Shown: piece by piece, positions 25,988 to 33,907 of the stretch | Layout: each line of letters opens with the position of its first letter | Numbering within the stretch: the stretch's first letter is position 1 | NCBI GenBank assembly: GCA_020437395.1 | Contig: JAGQWJ010000026.1 | Span: forward strand, 1 to 44,697 | Direction: 5' to 3' | From: Ignavibacteriota bacterium | GTDB lineage: Bacteria; Bacteroidota; Ignavibacteria; Kapaibacteriales; UBA2268 | DNA: 44,697 bases | Program-made: the position numbers and the translations under genes | Notes under the pieces: model-generated | The model's input: the letters and a program-made list of their open reading frames with translations, nothing else | Database searches by the model: none | What the model was told of the DNA's origin: nothing

Positions 25988-26545
25988 ATGAAGAATAAGC
26001 TTTCAATATATGTAAAAACAGAGTTAGTTGAGATACTTAAAGAAAGATTTGAAAATAATAAGAATCGACATGAAGGTATAAAATGGGAAGAAGTTTTATC
26101 AAAGCTAGAGTCAAATCCCGATAAACTATGGTCGTTAAATGAAATGGAACTATCAGGTGGTGAGCCTGATGTTGTTGGTTTTGATAGTAAAACAGGAGAG
26201 TATATATTCTTTGATTGTTCAGCTGAAAGCCCAAAAGGCCGTAGAAGTGTTTGTTATGATCACAAAGCACTTGAAGCACGCAAAAAATTCCCACCTGAGA
26301 ATAGTGCTATAAATATGGCAGCGGAAATGGGAGTTGAGATATTAGATGAAAATCAATATAGAAAGCTACAAAATCTAGGAGAGTTTGATACAAAAACTTC
26401 AAGTTGGATAAAAACACCTGATAAAATTAGAGATTTAGGCGGTGCTATATTTGCTGATTATAGATTTGGTACAGTATTCGTATATCACAATGGGGCAGAC
26501 TCATATTATGCTGCTCGAGGATTTCGGGGTTCTGTTAGAGTATAA
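25988..26545 (+). CDS. DUF4256 family protein
   Basis: 185 residues, with no signal peptide or membrane segment, so cytoplasmic. The highly conserved stretches of DUF4256 are all visible: LNEMELSGGEPDVVGFD (about 49-65), FFDCSAESPKGRRSVCYD (about 73-90), NMAAEMGVEIL, FDTKTSSWIKTP and the C-terminal VFVYHNGADSYYAARGFRGS. The strong conservation of charged residues suggests an enzyme, but no activity is known to me. Single gene with its own putative promoter; it converges on the M50B-like gene with a 15-base gap containing a weak AT-rich inverted repeat. Confidence 0.88.
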   Translation: MKNKLSIYVKTELVEILKERFENNKNRHEGIKWEEVLSKLESNPDKLWSLNEMELSGGEPDVVGFDSKTGEYIFFDCSAESPKGRRSVCYDHKALEARKKFPPENSAINMAAEMGVEILDENQYRKLQNLGEFDTKTSSWIKTPDKIRDLGGAIFADYRFGTVFVYHNGADSYYAARGFRGSVRV

Positions 26546-26560
26546 TTTATAACAAACTTA

Positions 26561-27280
26561 TTATTTTTTATAAACGTACAATATAGATTGTATCATAGTA
26601 AAAATTGAAATAAATATGATTATACCACCCCAAATCCAATATGGTAAGAATAGGTTTTGAGCTATAACTCCCGTATCTGAGATATGGAAATCGTTATCAA
26701 TGAAAGCTTCTTGACTCATCAAATATCCAATACTAAGGTATATACTTAAGAAAGCTTGGATTCCTATGAATATTAATAATAGTTTTTGATTTTTAGCTTG
26801 CATTTTGAGGGCTGCAAAGAAAATAATTACCGCAAAAGTTAGTATTACAGGAATTCCATAAACAGATCTAATCCAATAAATAACAGAAAAAGCTAATTTA
26901 CAACTGAAAGTATATAATATTTTTTTAATGTGTTTTTCTTTCTTAGAAAGAATAATAAGTATGGCACCTGCTGCTGTAGGTCCAAGTGGGCCTGCTGCTG
27001 CAACAATGGCTTTCCCTACATTACCTAGGAATAGGTTTCCACTCCACACAGCTAAACCAGATCCATCTGCATATATTTCGAGTTGATGAAAGCTACCTCC
27101 TAATATTAAAGCCATAATTCCGTGAGCCATTTCATGGAACCAAGTAGATAAGATTGTAAAAGGATAGAGGACTAACATTCCAAAAGGTACACGCCAAAGT
27201 ATAATAGTAAAAACAGCAAAAGCCATCATCCATAATATGTACTTTTGCTGTTCTGTTAATTTCTTTTTTGCTTTAGCCAT
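26561..27280 (-). CDS. M50B-like membrane metalloprotease
   Basis: 239 residues with about six hydrophobic segments. STWFHEMAHGIMALILGG carries the zinc-binding HEMAH (His49, Glu50, His53) inside a membrane helix, as in site-2-protease relatives of the M50B-like family. A second intramembrane ligand is not obvious: GPLGPTAAGAI (about 97-107) is glycine-rich, but I see no NPDG/LDG motif. Start MAKAKKKLTEQQKY is a positively charged cytosolic lead. It lies 6 bases after the OmpA gene and is presumably co-transcribed with it. Substrates are unknown. Confidence 0.82.
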   Translation of the reverse strand: MAKAKKKLTEQQKYILWMMAFAVFTIILWRVPFGMLVLYPFTILSTWFHEMAHGIMALILGGSFHQLEIYADGSGLAVWSGNLFLGNVGKAIVAAAGPLGPTAAGAILIILSKKEKHIKKILYTFSCKLAFSVIYWIRSVYGIPVILTFAVIIFFAALKMQAKNQKLLLIFIGIQAFLSIYLSIGYLMSQEAFIDNDFHISDTGVIAQNLFLPYWIWGGIIIFISIFTMIQSILYVYKK

Positions 27281-27286
27281 TTGCTA

Positions 27287-29311
27287 TTATATATCTTTTA
27301 CAGGAGTTTCCACAGTTATTTGTACAGTTCGGCAATAAAATCTTCCTTCAGGTAAATTATTATCATACAATAAAGTTTCTTCACCGAGCCCTTTGACTTC
27401 AGCGTCTCGAAGTCTAAGTCTATTAGCTACTGATTTTGCTCTTCTTTCAGATATTTTTTTATTTATATCTTCTTCACCCATACTATCGGAATAACCATAA
27501 ACATAGACTTTAGCTTTATCTGTTATTCTATTTTTGACAAAATCAACTACTTCTCTGTGTTCTTGTTCTAGACTTGATTTACCATAAGAGAATAATATCA
27601 AACTATAATACTCAAATTCTTTGTCATCCGTTCTATTCTCTCTTTTCGTATTCACAGTAAGTTTAATTATCGGTAATGATTTTTCAGCAAATCCTTTTTG
27701 ACCGACAGAATCCATAACTGATAGTTTATATTCAATTGGCGAAGCTGTCCTAGGCATATTCTTTTTATTATTCCTCAAATCCCAAAGTAATTCTGAATCA
27801 GGTTGTCCATTACCAATTTTTTGAAATAAAATATTGCCGTCTTGTTTAGCTTCGAATATCCATTCATTTATTCCAACTTCAGAATCTACGTCAGCCAAAA
27901 ATTTAATGTCCGTGTCTGAAAGCACTCTTAACGTATCTATAGTCATAACAGGTTTGACAATAGATTCATCGCTTGATAGTATTTCAACTCTTCTGTTTTC
28001 TTCTTGTCCAGGCAGAGTATCTGATTTTGAAGCTTCTATAGGTAAGTTCCTAGCTTGAACATCAATTCTATTAGGTTCTATGCCCCAAACGTTAGTGAGA
28101 TAATTTTTAACTGACATAGCACGGTCGTTTGAAAGTGCCTTGTTGTCTAATTCAGAACCCATATTAGAATTACATCCAACCAAAGTGATTTTAGCACTTA
28201 AATTTTCTTTCATTCTTTGTCCTACTATATTCATAACATCATAGTATGTCTCTATAGCGTTCTTACCCTTTAGATTGTCTGTATCAAAAGCTATTACTTC
28301 ATTCTTTGCCAATTGATTATATCTATTAGGAATTGTTGATGAACTGTCGTCAAAGAAAACATAATTAAGTAATGGTCTCATATTTATTGAGACGAAATCT
28401 TCTATTTGCACCTGTGGTTCTTTGTTAATTCTTCCATTTGAATCTACAGAAACAGCATCTACAAATACTTTAAGTGCAGGTGGATTAATTGGTAAAGGAA
28501 GCGAATCAGGCATAATTGGATTTGCCGGAGGTGGTGGAGGTGGTGGTGGAGCAGGTGGTGTTCTATATTTAACAGCTACTCCAGCTTTTAGTTCACCAAT
28601 ATTCCAAGCCAAATCACTAACTATATTATTGAATTTATGAGAATAATATAATCCCGGTACTATGAATAGTGAATTTTTTTTATTTAGTGGAAGTTGATAA
28701 TCTATACCTACAGTCAATCCGAATATCAAACTACTCAGATTTTGAATTTCACCTTCATATTGATTTCTCACTCTTCCTTCACCTGGGAAGACACCTCTGT
28801 CAGATGGTTGTTCTATTTGTTCCCATTGTTTATAATCTGATGAAAGGAGTAATCCAAAACTCGGACCTCCATTTAGGAATACATTCTCTGCTATTCTATA
28901 AGAAAGCAAAGCATCGAAATCTATTTTAGAAACATTAGAATTTAGATTATAAGAGAAAGTCCCTTGTTGCAAGTTACCATCAACTAAAACATCTGTATTA
29001 ATCTCAGAGTAAAAATTACCTGTAACTTGGCTGAAACCTGCACGAAGATCTATTATATAATTATAGTCGATAGGAATATCCACGACAAGACCACCACCAA
29101 ACGTTGGACCTATCTCGGTGGAAAAACCACCGCAACAACTCTGTGTATTTGGTAGCTTTGCAAAATCTGCAAAATGAAAAGCCAAACCGTATTGACCATA
29201 TACACCGAACTTTGGCTTTAGTGCATTCGTATCTATAGTAGTTTGTGCGTTAGTATTATAAATGCTGCATAAGAGAATTATAATAAAAATTCTAATATAA
29301 CTTCTCGTCAT
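27287..29311 (-). CDS. Outer-membrane protein with beta-barrel and two OmpA-like domains
   Basis: 674 residues. Signal peptide (IRIFIIILLCSIYNTNA) ends near residue 22. Residues ~30-255 form a beta-barrel-like domain (alternating strands, GVYGQYGLAFHFADF), linked by a proline-rich stretch (PPAPPPPPPPPANP). The first OmpA-like peptidoglycan-binding domain spans about 310-450 (LLNYVFFDDSSSTIP, NSNMGSELDNKALSNDRAMSV, GQEENRRVEI); an intervening beta domain follows; the second OmpA-like domain spans about 570-672 (LILFSYGKSSLEQEHREVV, YGYSDSMGEEDINKKISERR). Two such domains in one chain are less usual. Likely anchors the outer membrane to the cell wall. Operon with the M50B-like gene. Confidence 0.87.
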   Translation of the reverse strand: MTRSYIRIFIIILLCSIYNTNAQTTIDTNALKPKFGVYGQYGLAFHFADFAKLPNTQSCCGGFSTEIGPTFGGGLVVDIPIDYNYIIDLRAGFSQVTGNFYSEINTDVLVDGNLQQGTFSYNLNSNVSKIDFDALLSYRIAENVFLNGGPSFGLLLSSDYKQWEQIEQPSDRGVFPGEGRVRNQYEGEIQNLSSLIFGLTVGIDYQLPLNKKNSLFIVPGLYYSHKFNNIVSDLAWNIGELKAGVAVKYRTPPAPPPPPPPPANPIMPDSLPLPINPPALKVFVDAVSVDSNGRINKEPQVQIEDFVSINMRPLLNYVFFDDSSSTIPNRYNQLAKNEVIAFDTDNLKGKNAIETYYDVMNIVGQRMKENLSAKITLVGCNSNMGSELDNKALSNDRAMSVKNYLTNVWGIEPNRIDVQARNLPIEASKSDTLPGQEENRRVEILSSDESIVKPVMTIDTLRVLSDTDIKFLADVDSEVGINEWIFEAKQDGNILFQKIGNGQPDSELLWDLRNNKKNMPRTASPIEYKLSVMDSVGQKGFAEKSLPIIKLTVNTKRENRTDDKEFEYYSLILFSYGKSSLEQEHREVVDFVKNRITDKAKVYVYGYSDSMGEEDINKKISERRAKSVANRLRLRDAEVKGLGEETLLYDNNLPEGRFYCRTVQITVETPVKDI

Positions 29312-29388
29312 ATACTATCAATTTTTATTTCAAAATAATTTCGTAAATTAAAACAAACAACTAAAAATAACTAATATTGTGAGCAAAT

Positions 29389-29730
29389 TTGAGTAATATA
29401 ACTATATATGAAGATCAGTATAATGAAAGTAAGTTTTGGAAAAAGCTTTTCAAAGTTGTTCGATTAACAAGTGTTGGACTAATTGAGAAAGCGCTTGTGC
29501 TTTATTATGCTGCTAAAGATGAAGCAACTCCCAAGTGGGCGAAGTCTGTTATTTTCGGTGCCCTAGGGTATTTCGTTTTCCCATTAGATGCTATACCAGA
29601 TATAATTCCAGTGGCTGGTTATACAGATGATTTGTCAGTTTTAGCAGCAGCTATAGCAACTGTAATTGTATATATAAAAGATGATCATAAGCAGATGGCT
29701 AGAGCTAAAGTGGAAAACATTCTAAAGTAA
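29389..29730 (+). CDS. YkvA/DUF1232 family membrane protein
   Basis: 113 residues. The DUF1232 core is plain: KWAKSVIFGALGYFVFPLDAIPDIIPVAGYTDDL at about 49-82, followed by a second hydrophobic helix (SVLAAAIATVIVYI). The start appears to be TTG at 29389; there is no in-frame ATG before the conserved region. Members of the family are small membrane proteins of unknown role; in B. subtilis the prototype is YkvA. Divergent from the OmpA gene (77 bp). Confidence 0.82.
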   Translation: MSNITIYEDQYNESKFWKKLFKVVRLTSVGLIEKALVLYYAAKDEATPKWAKSVIFGALGYFVFPLDAIPDIIPVAGYTDDLSVLAAAIATVIVYIKDDHKQMARAKVENILK

Positions 29731-29788
29731 TTGGCACGGATTTACTACTAAAATATGTAGAATAACAAATTATCTTAGGAGCAAAGCA

Positions 29789-30154
29789 ATGAATATCACT
29801 AAAATAACAACTGAAGCCAATGTAAAGTATGATCCTTTTCTTGTGGAAACACTAGTAAAATCCGATGATACGAGTAAATCGAATACTAACAAACCTCTTG
29901 ACAAAGCTGATTGGTCTTCTGAAATTCTGAAAAGTGGTCTTAATAAATTGGAGAATAGTATTCAATCAAATGATGATACATCGCCACTAAGTTATAGTTC
30001 TGCTCCGACAGTAGAGACAATGCAAGATGCCCAAAAAGTATTATCAGAAATAAATACAGATGATTTGGTAAAAAATATCAATAGTATTTTCTCTGGTTTG
30101 AACGCGGAGAAAATAGCTGATTTATTTTTAGAAGAAGCTGATGCTATTGTCTAA
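29789..30154 (+). CDS. Small acidic protein of unknown function with a strong SD
   Basis: 121 residues, mostly polar, without signal peptide, cysteine or membrane segment. The N-terminal half is rich in Ser, Asn and Asp (KSDDTSKSNTNKPLDKADW) and looks disordered; the C-terminal part has two amphipathic helices (TVETMQDAQKVLSEINTDDL and LNAEKIADLFLEEADAI), the outline of a small regulator or secretion-type protein. I do not recognise it. A canonical AGGAG (29777-29781) sits 7 bases before the ATG, rare here. It follows the YkvA-like gene by 58 bases and is closed by a terminator, so it may be one short transcription unit. Confidence 0.6.
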   Translation: MNITKITTEANVKYDPFLVETLVKSDDTSKSNTNKPLDKADWSSEILKSGLNKLENSIQSNDDTSPLSYSSAPTVETMQDAQKVLSEINTDDLVKNINSIFSGLNAEKIADLFLEEADAIV

Positions 30155-30185
30155 ACTAATTTAAATGACAAATAAGAGAAAACTT

Positions 30186-30219
30186 AAACCGATTGCAGAA
30201 GATGTGGTCGGTTTTTTTT
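30186..30219 (+). terminator. Intrinsic terminator after the small unknown gene
   Basis: AAACCGA / TCGGTTT (7 bp) with a 15-base loop, followed by an eight-base T run. Lies 31 bases after the stop codon. Confidence 0.75.
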
Positions 30220-30241
30220 CTTAAAAACTAAATTATTATTA

Positions 30242-30275
30242 TCTCGTATTAGGTAGCAACTAACCAATAACGAGA
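30242..30275. repeat. Bulged inverted repeat directly upstream of the propeller gene
   Basis: TCTCG-TATT-a-GGT pairs with ACC-AATA-a-CGAGA: 12 base pairs with one unpaired A in each arm and loop AGCAACTA. It ends 5 bases before the ATG at 30281, so it could be an operator or a hairpin over the ribosome-binding region. Confidence 0.45.
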
Positions 30276-30280
30276 AAAAT

Positions 30281-31360
30281 ATGAAACAAAATAATACCGA
30301 TTCTTATAAAGTACTTTCAAAAATATACTCAATTCTAATTTTAAGTTTGATATTCTCAAATCAAGCTTTCTCTCAAAACTACTCAACTAAAGAATATTCG
30401 GACACATACTGGATTGAAAATGCTCATATACGCCCAAACCCATTTATAGATAAACAAGTTGGTGGTGTTGTCAGAGATATTTTCGAAGATAGTAAAGGAA
30501 ATATGTGGTTTGGAACAGAAGATGGTCCATTTCGATATGATGGAAAGAATTTAGAATTCTTCGATGATATTAAGAATCAGTATGGTCAAGGAGTTACTAT
30601 AAAGGAGATTGCTGAGGATGAGAAAGGAAATTTATGGTTCGGTCATACAGGTGGAATTAGTAAATATGATGGAGTAAAATTTACAAATTATAATGAGAAA
30701 GATGGATTGATAAGTGATGATGTATGGAAAATAGGAATTGATAAAAATGGAGTCGTCTGGATTGGTACAACTCATGGTAGTTGTAGCTTTGATGGTGAAA
30801 GTTTCACAAAATTTGAATTACCTGAATCACAACGAGATTCTTCAAAAGGTATTTCCAGTACCAAGATAATACATAGTATTTTCAGAGATAGTAAAGACAA
30901 TTTGTGGTTTGGGACAAATGGAGGTGCTTACAAATATGATGGTGAAAATCTTACAAATATTTCTGAAACTGATGGACTTTGTAATAACTTTGTGAATAAG
31001 ATATTACAAGATAGCAAAGGACAGATTTGGTTTGGTACTTCAAGAAATGGATTTTGTCTTTATGATGGAAATTCGTTTAGAGATATCGAAATATTAGATA
31101 GATTTAATAATAAAGATATTTGGGATATAATAGAAGATAGCAAAGGTAATATTTGGTTGTCTGTTAAGAATGAAGGTGTTTATTTGTACGATGGAAAAGA
31201 GTTAAAAAATTATACAAAGGAAGAAGGATTACTAAGTCATGGAATTATGAATATATTCGAAGATAGTAAAGGTAAGATATGGTGTGGTGGCTTATTAGGT
31301 TTATTTCGATTAGATGGAAATAGATTTGTAAATGTAACACGAGAAGGGCCTTGGGAGTGA
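30281..31360 (+). CDS. Exported seven-repeat Reg_prop beta-propeller protein
   Basis: 359 residues. Signal peptide with a long n-region ending SNQAFSQN (about residue 32). Seven ~40-45-residue repeats follow with the two-component regulator propeller pattern 'I.eD.kGn.WfGt..G...yDG..f..': FEDSKGNMWFGTEDG, AEDEKGNLWFGHTGG, GIDKNGVVWIGTTHG, FRDSKDNLWFGTNGG, LQDSKGQIWFGTSRN, IEDSKGNIWLSVKNE and FEDSKGKIWCGGLLG. Seven is enough for one closed propeller. In hybrid sensors two such propellers precede a kinase; here there is none, so it is a free periplasmic or surface propeller of unknown ligand. A hairpin lies before the ATG, and the stop lies in another hairpin shared with murB. Confidence 0.87.
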   Translation: MKQNNTDSYKVLSKIYSILILSLIFSNQAFSQNYSTKEYSDTYWIENAHIRPNPFIDKQVGGVVRDIFEDSKGNMWFGTEDGPFRYDGKNLEFFDDIKNQYGQGVTIKEIAEDEKGNLWFGHTGGISKYDGVKFTNYNEKDGLISDDVWKIGIDKNGVVWIGTTHGSCSFDGESFTKFELPESQRDSSKGISSTKIIHSIFRDSKDNLWFGTNGGAYKYDGENLTNISETDGLCNNFVNKILQDSKGQIWFGTSRNGFCLYDGNSFRDIEILDRFNNKDIWDIIEDSKGNIWLSVKNEGVYLYDGKELKNYTKEEGLLSHGIMNIFEDSKGKIWCGGLLGLFRLDGNRFVNVTREGPWE

Positions 31361-31370
31361 AACTCACTCC
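31354..31370. terminator. Short hairpin formed by the ends of two convergent genes
   Basis: Perfect GGAGTGA / TCACTCC with loop AAC. The TGA of the propeller gene and the TGA of murB (read on the other strand) are the facing inner ends of the arms. There is no T-tract, so factor-independent termination is uncertain. Confidence 0.5.
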
Positions 31371-32377
31371 ACTACATTTACTTCTGGTTCTAGTCTAACT
31401 CGGAATTTCTCGAATACTGTTTCTATAACATATTCTGCTATCTGCCATATATCATGCCCAGTGGCATTTCCATAGTTAACTAGTATTAGAGCGTGTTTTT
31501 CATACACTGCAGCATCACCAACTCTATATCCCTTTAAACCAGCCTTTTCTATTAACCAACCAGCAGAGATTTTAATAGTACCATTATTTTGTGGGAATCC
31601 TCTTAAATCAGAATATTCAGATAATATTCTATTGAAATCGATTTGTGTGATGATTGGGTTTTTGAAGAATGAACCAGAATTACCAAGTTCACTAGGGGAG
31701 GGTAGCTTATTTGATCTTATATAAATGACAGAATCAAAAACATTCTTAGCTGTTGCTTCTAACTTGTGTTGTATCAAGTAGTTTTCTAACTCTGTATAAC
31801 TAAGATTTGGGGGATCTGTTTTGCTAAGTTTGTATGTCACAGAAGTGATTATAAACTTCCCTTTTAGTTTGGACTTGAATATTGAGTTTCTATATCCAAA
31901 TTGACATTGCTCTTTAGTATATGTCTCAAATTGATTGGATTCAATACTATATCCTCTTAAGCTAATAAAGTGCTTTTCTTGCTCAACCCCATAAGCCCCT
32001 ATGTTTTGTATAGGTGCAGTACCAACATTTCCAGGAATAAGAGCTAGATTCTCAAATCCGAAATAATTATTATTAACAAGAAATTCAACGAATTTATGCC
32101 AATTTTCACCAGCTTGTACTTCTAAAGTAATAGAGTCTTCATCATCATTGATTATTTTAATCCCTTTAAAAGTTAGCATTAATACATCATAGTTCAAATC
32201 CTTCTTAATTAACAAATTAGAACCACCGCCTAACAATAGAAATTTATTTCCATTATTATGATTATCGAAATAATCAACAATATCATCTTCAGATTCGAGT
32301 ATTATTAGTCGCTTACATTTGGCATCTATTCCAAAAGTATTAAAATTCTTTAAGCTATGGTTATTTTGTATTTGCAT
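31364..32377 (-). CDS. murB: UDP-N-acetylenolpyruvoylglucosamine reductase (type I)
   Basis: 337 residues. Reduces UDP-GlcNAc-enolpyruvate to UDP-MurNAc with NADPH and FAD. FAD domain: NHSLKNFNTFGIDAK (5-19), LLGGGSNLLI (about 48-57) and ALIPGNVGTAPIQNIGAYG (about 110-128). GYRNSIFKSKLKGKFIIT (about 158-175) marks the type I (E. coli-like) loop with its conserved Tyr and Arg; NSGSFFKNP carries the catalytic Ser near 229, and RLEPEVNVV the catalytic Glu near 332. The ATG is immediately preceded by the T-tract of the fumC terminator, leaving no room for a leader. A promoter inside or before fumC, or read-through, would be needed. Confidence 0.95.
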   Translation of the reverse strand: MQIQNNHSLKNFNTFGIDAKCKRLIILESEDDIVDYFDNHNNGNKFLLLGGGSNLLIKKDLNYDVLMLTFKGIKIINDDEDSITLEVQAGENWHKFVEFLVNNNYFGFENLALIPGNVGTAPIQNIGAYGVEQEKHFISLRGYSIESNQFETYTKEQCQFGYRNSIFKSKLKGKFIITSVTYKLSKTDPPNLSYTELENYLIQHKLEATAKNVFDSVIYIRSNKLPSPSELGNSGSFFKNPIITQIDFNRILSEYSDLRGFPQNNGTIKISAGWLIEKAGLKGYRVGDAAVYEKHALILVNYGNATGHDIWQIAEYVIETVFEKFRVRLEPEVNVVE

Positions 32378-32402
32378 AAAAAAAGCCCGCTATTTTGCGG
32401 GC
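32378..32402 (-). terminator. Intrinsic terminator between fumC and murB
   Basis: On the minus strand GCCCGC / GCGGGC, loop AAAATA, followed by seven T, which run directly into the ATG of murB. The fumC stop lies 19 bases upstream. Confidence 0.9.
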
Positions 32403-32421
32403 ATAAACTGCAATAATTAAA

Positions 32422-33813
32422 TTAGATACTTGGTGCTAACATGTCTTCAGGTTTTACATATTTGTCGAATTCTTCACTTGTTAGTATTTCTAATTCGAGT
32501 GCTGATTCTTTTAAAGTAATTCCTTTCTGATGAGCATTTTTAGCTATCTTTGCTGCTTTGTCATATCCTATATGAGGATTAAGTGCTGTAACTAACATCA
32601 ACGATTTATTAACATATTCTTCAAGTTTTTCTCTATTTGGTTCTATACCAACAGCACAATGAACATTGAACATTCTACATGTATCAGCTAATAGTCTTGT
32701 ACTTTGCAAGAAATTATAAATCATAACTGGTTTAAACACATTAAGTTCAAAATTACCTTGACTTCCACCAAAGTTTATAGCTGCATCATTCCCCATAACT
32801 TGAACAGCAACCATAGTCATAGCTTCAGATTGTGTTGGGTTTACTTTACCTGGCATAATAGATGAACCTGGCTCATTTTCTGGTATAAATATTTCAGCTA
32901 ATCCAACACGTGGCCCAGAAGCCATCCATCTAATGTCATTTGCGATTTTCATTAGAGAAGCAGCAAGTGTCTTTAATGCGCCATGAGCAAATACAATTGC
33001 GTCGTGTGCAGAGGATGATTCAAATTTATTTGGTGCTGTTACAAAAGGTAAGCCTGTTATTTTAGCTATATTCTCTGCAGATTTTACAGCAAAGTCAGGG
33101 TGCGAATTAAGTCCAGTACCAACGGCAGTACCACCCAGTGATAATTCATATAGCCCTGGTAATACTAAGCTAATTCGTTCAATAGCTTTATCTAATTGTT
33201 GCACATATCCAGAAAACTCTTGACCTAAAGTTAAAGGAGTTGCATCCATAAGATGTGTACGTCCTGATTTGATAATATCTTTAAACTCTATGGCTTTATT
33301 ATTAAGTGTTACTCTCAACTCTGCTAATGCAGGTAACAAGTAATTATTTAATTGTTCTGCAGCAGCAATATGCATAGCTGTTGGAAAAGTATCGTTTGAG
33401 CTTTGTGATTTATTAACATCATCATTTGGATGTATAGGCGTTTTACTACCTAATTCGCCTCCAGCTAATTCGATTGCTCTATTAGCAATAACTTCGTTAG
33501 AATTCATATTTGACTGAGTTCCAGAACCAGTTTGCCATATTGATAAAGGGAAATGAGCGTCTAATTCGCCAGAAATTACCTCATCTGCAGCTTGACTAAT
33601 CAAATCTAATTTTGATTGCTCCAATAGTCCTAATTCAGTATTAGTTTGAGCAGCACCCTTTTTTAGAATACCCATTGCTCTTATTAATTCTCTTGGCATA
33701 GTTTCTATACCAATATCAAAATGTATCAAAGATCTAGCTGATTGAGCACCATAATATGCATTTGATGGAACTTCTATTTCACCCATTGTATCTTTTTCTA
33801 TTCTAGTTTTCAT
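32422..33813 (-). CDS. fumC: Class II fumarate hydratase
   Basis: 463 residues. Interconverts fumarate and L-malate in the TCA cycle, oxygen-stable and without an Fe-S cluster. [19 protein letters not shown] (10-28) is the typical N-terminus, [13 protein letters not shown] (about 138-150) binds substrate, and the superfamily signature [15 protein letters not shown] occupies about 317-331 with the catalytic Ser. The C-terminal [20 protein letters not shown] is the fumarase-specific C-terminal domain, separating it from aspartase and argininosuccinate lyase. A TAnnTTTG box lies upstream and a strong terminator follows. Confidence 0.95.
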   Translation of the reverse strand: MKTRIEKDTMGEIEVPSNAYYGAQSARSLIHFDIGIETMPRELIRAMGILKKGAAQTNTELGLLEQSKLDLISQAADEVISGELDAHFPLSIWQTGSGTQSNMNSNEVIANRAIELAGGELGSKTPIHPNDDVNKSQSSNDTFPTAMHIAAAEQLNNYLLPALAELRVTLNNKAIEFKDIIKSGRTHLMDATPLTLGQEFSGYVQQLDKAIERISLVLPGLYELSLGGTAVGTGLNSHPDFAVKSAENIAKITGLPFVTAPNKFESSSAHDAIVFAHGALKTLAASLMKIANDIRWMASGPRVGLAEIFIPENEPGSSIMPGKVNPTQSEAMTMVAVQVMGNDAAINFGGSQGNFELNVFKPVMIYNFLQSTRLLADTCRMFNVHCAVGIEPNREKLEEYVNKSLMLVTALNPHIGYDKAAKIAKNAHQKGITLKESALELEILTSEEFDKYVKPEDMLAPSI

Positions 33814-33844
33814 ATTTTCCTTAAATTTTCTTATTATATATTCT

Positions 33845-33852
33845 CAAATTTA
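33845..33852 (-). promoter_or_regulatory. Putative -7 element (TAnnTTTG) of fumC
   Basis: Minus-strand TAAATTTG matches the consensus exactly, 31 bases upstream of the fumC ATG in the divergent region. Confidence 0.4.
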
Positions 33853-33907
33853 CGAAATGATAATAGATGTATAAAATAATAGGTCTATTTAAAAGTGAAG
33901 AACTAAT

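Noticed and set aside
26547..26574. Terminator between DUF4256 and the M50B-like gene.
   Set aside because: TTTATAA / TTATAAA is perfect over 7 bp but all A/T, so it is expected by chance and would be unstable.
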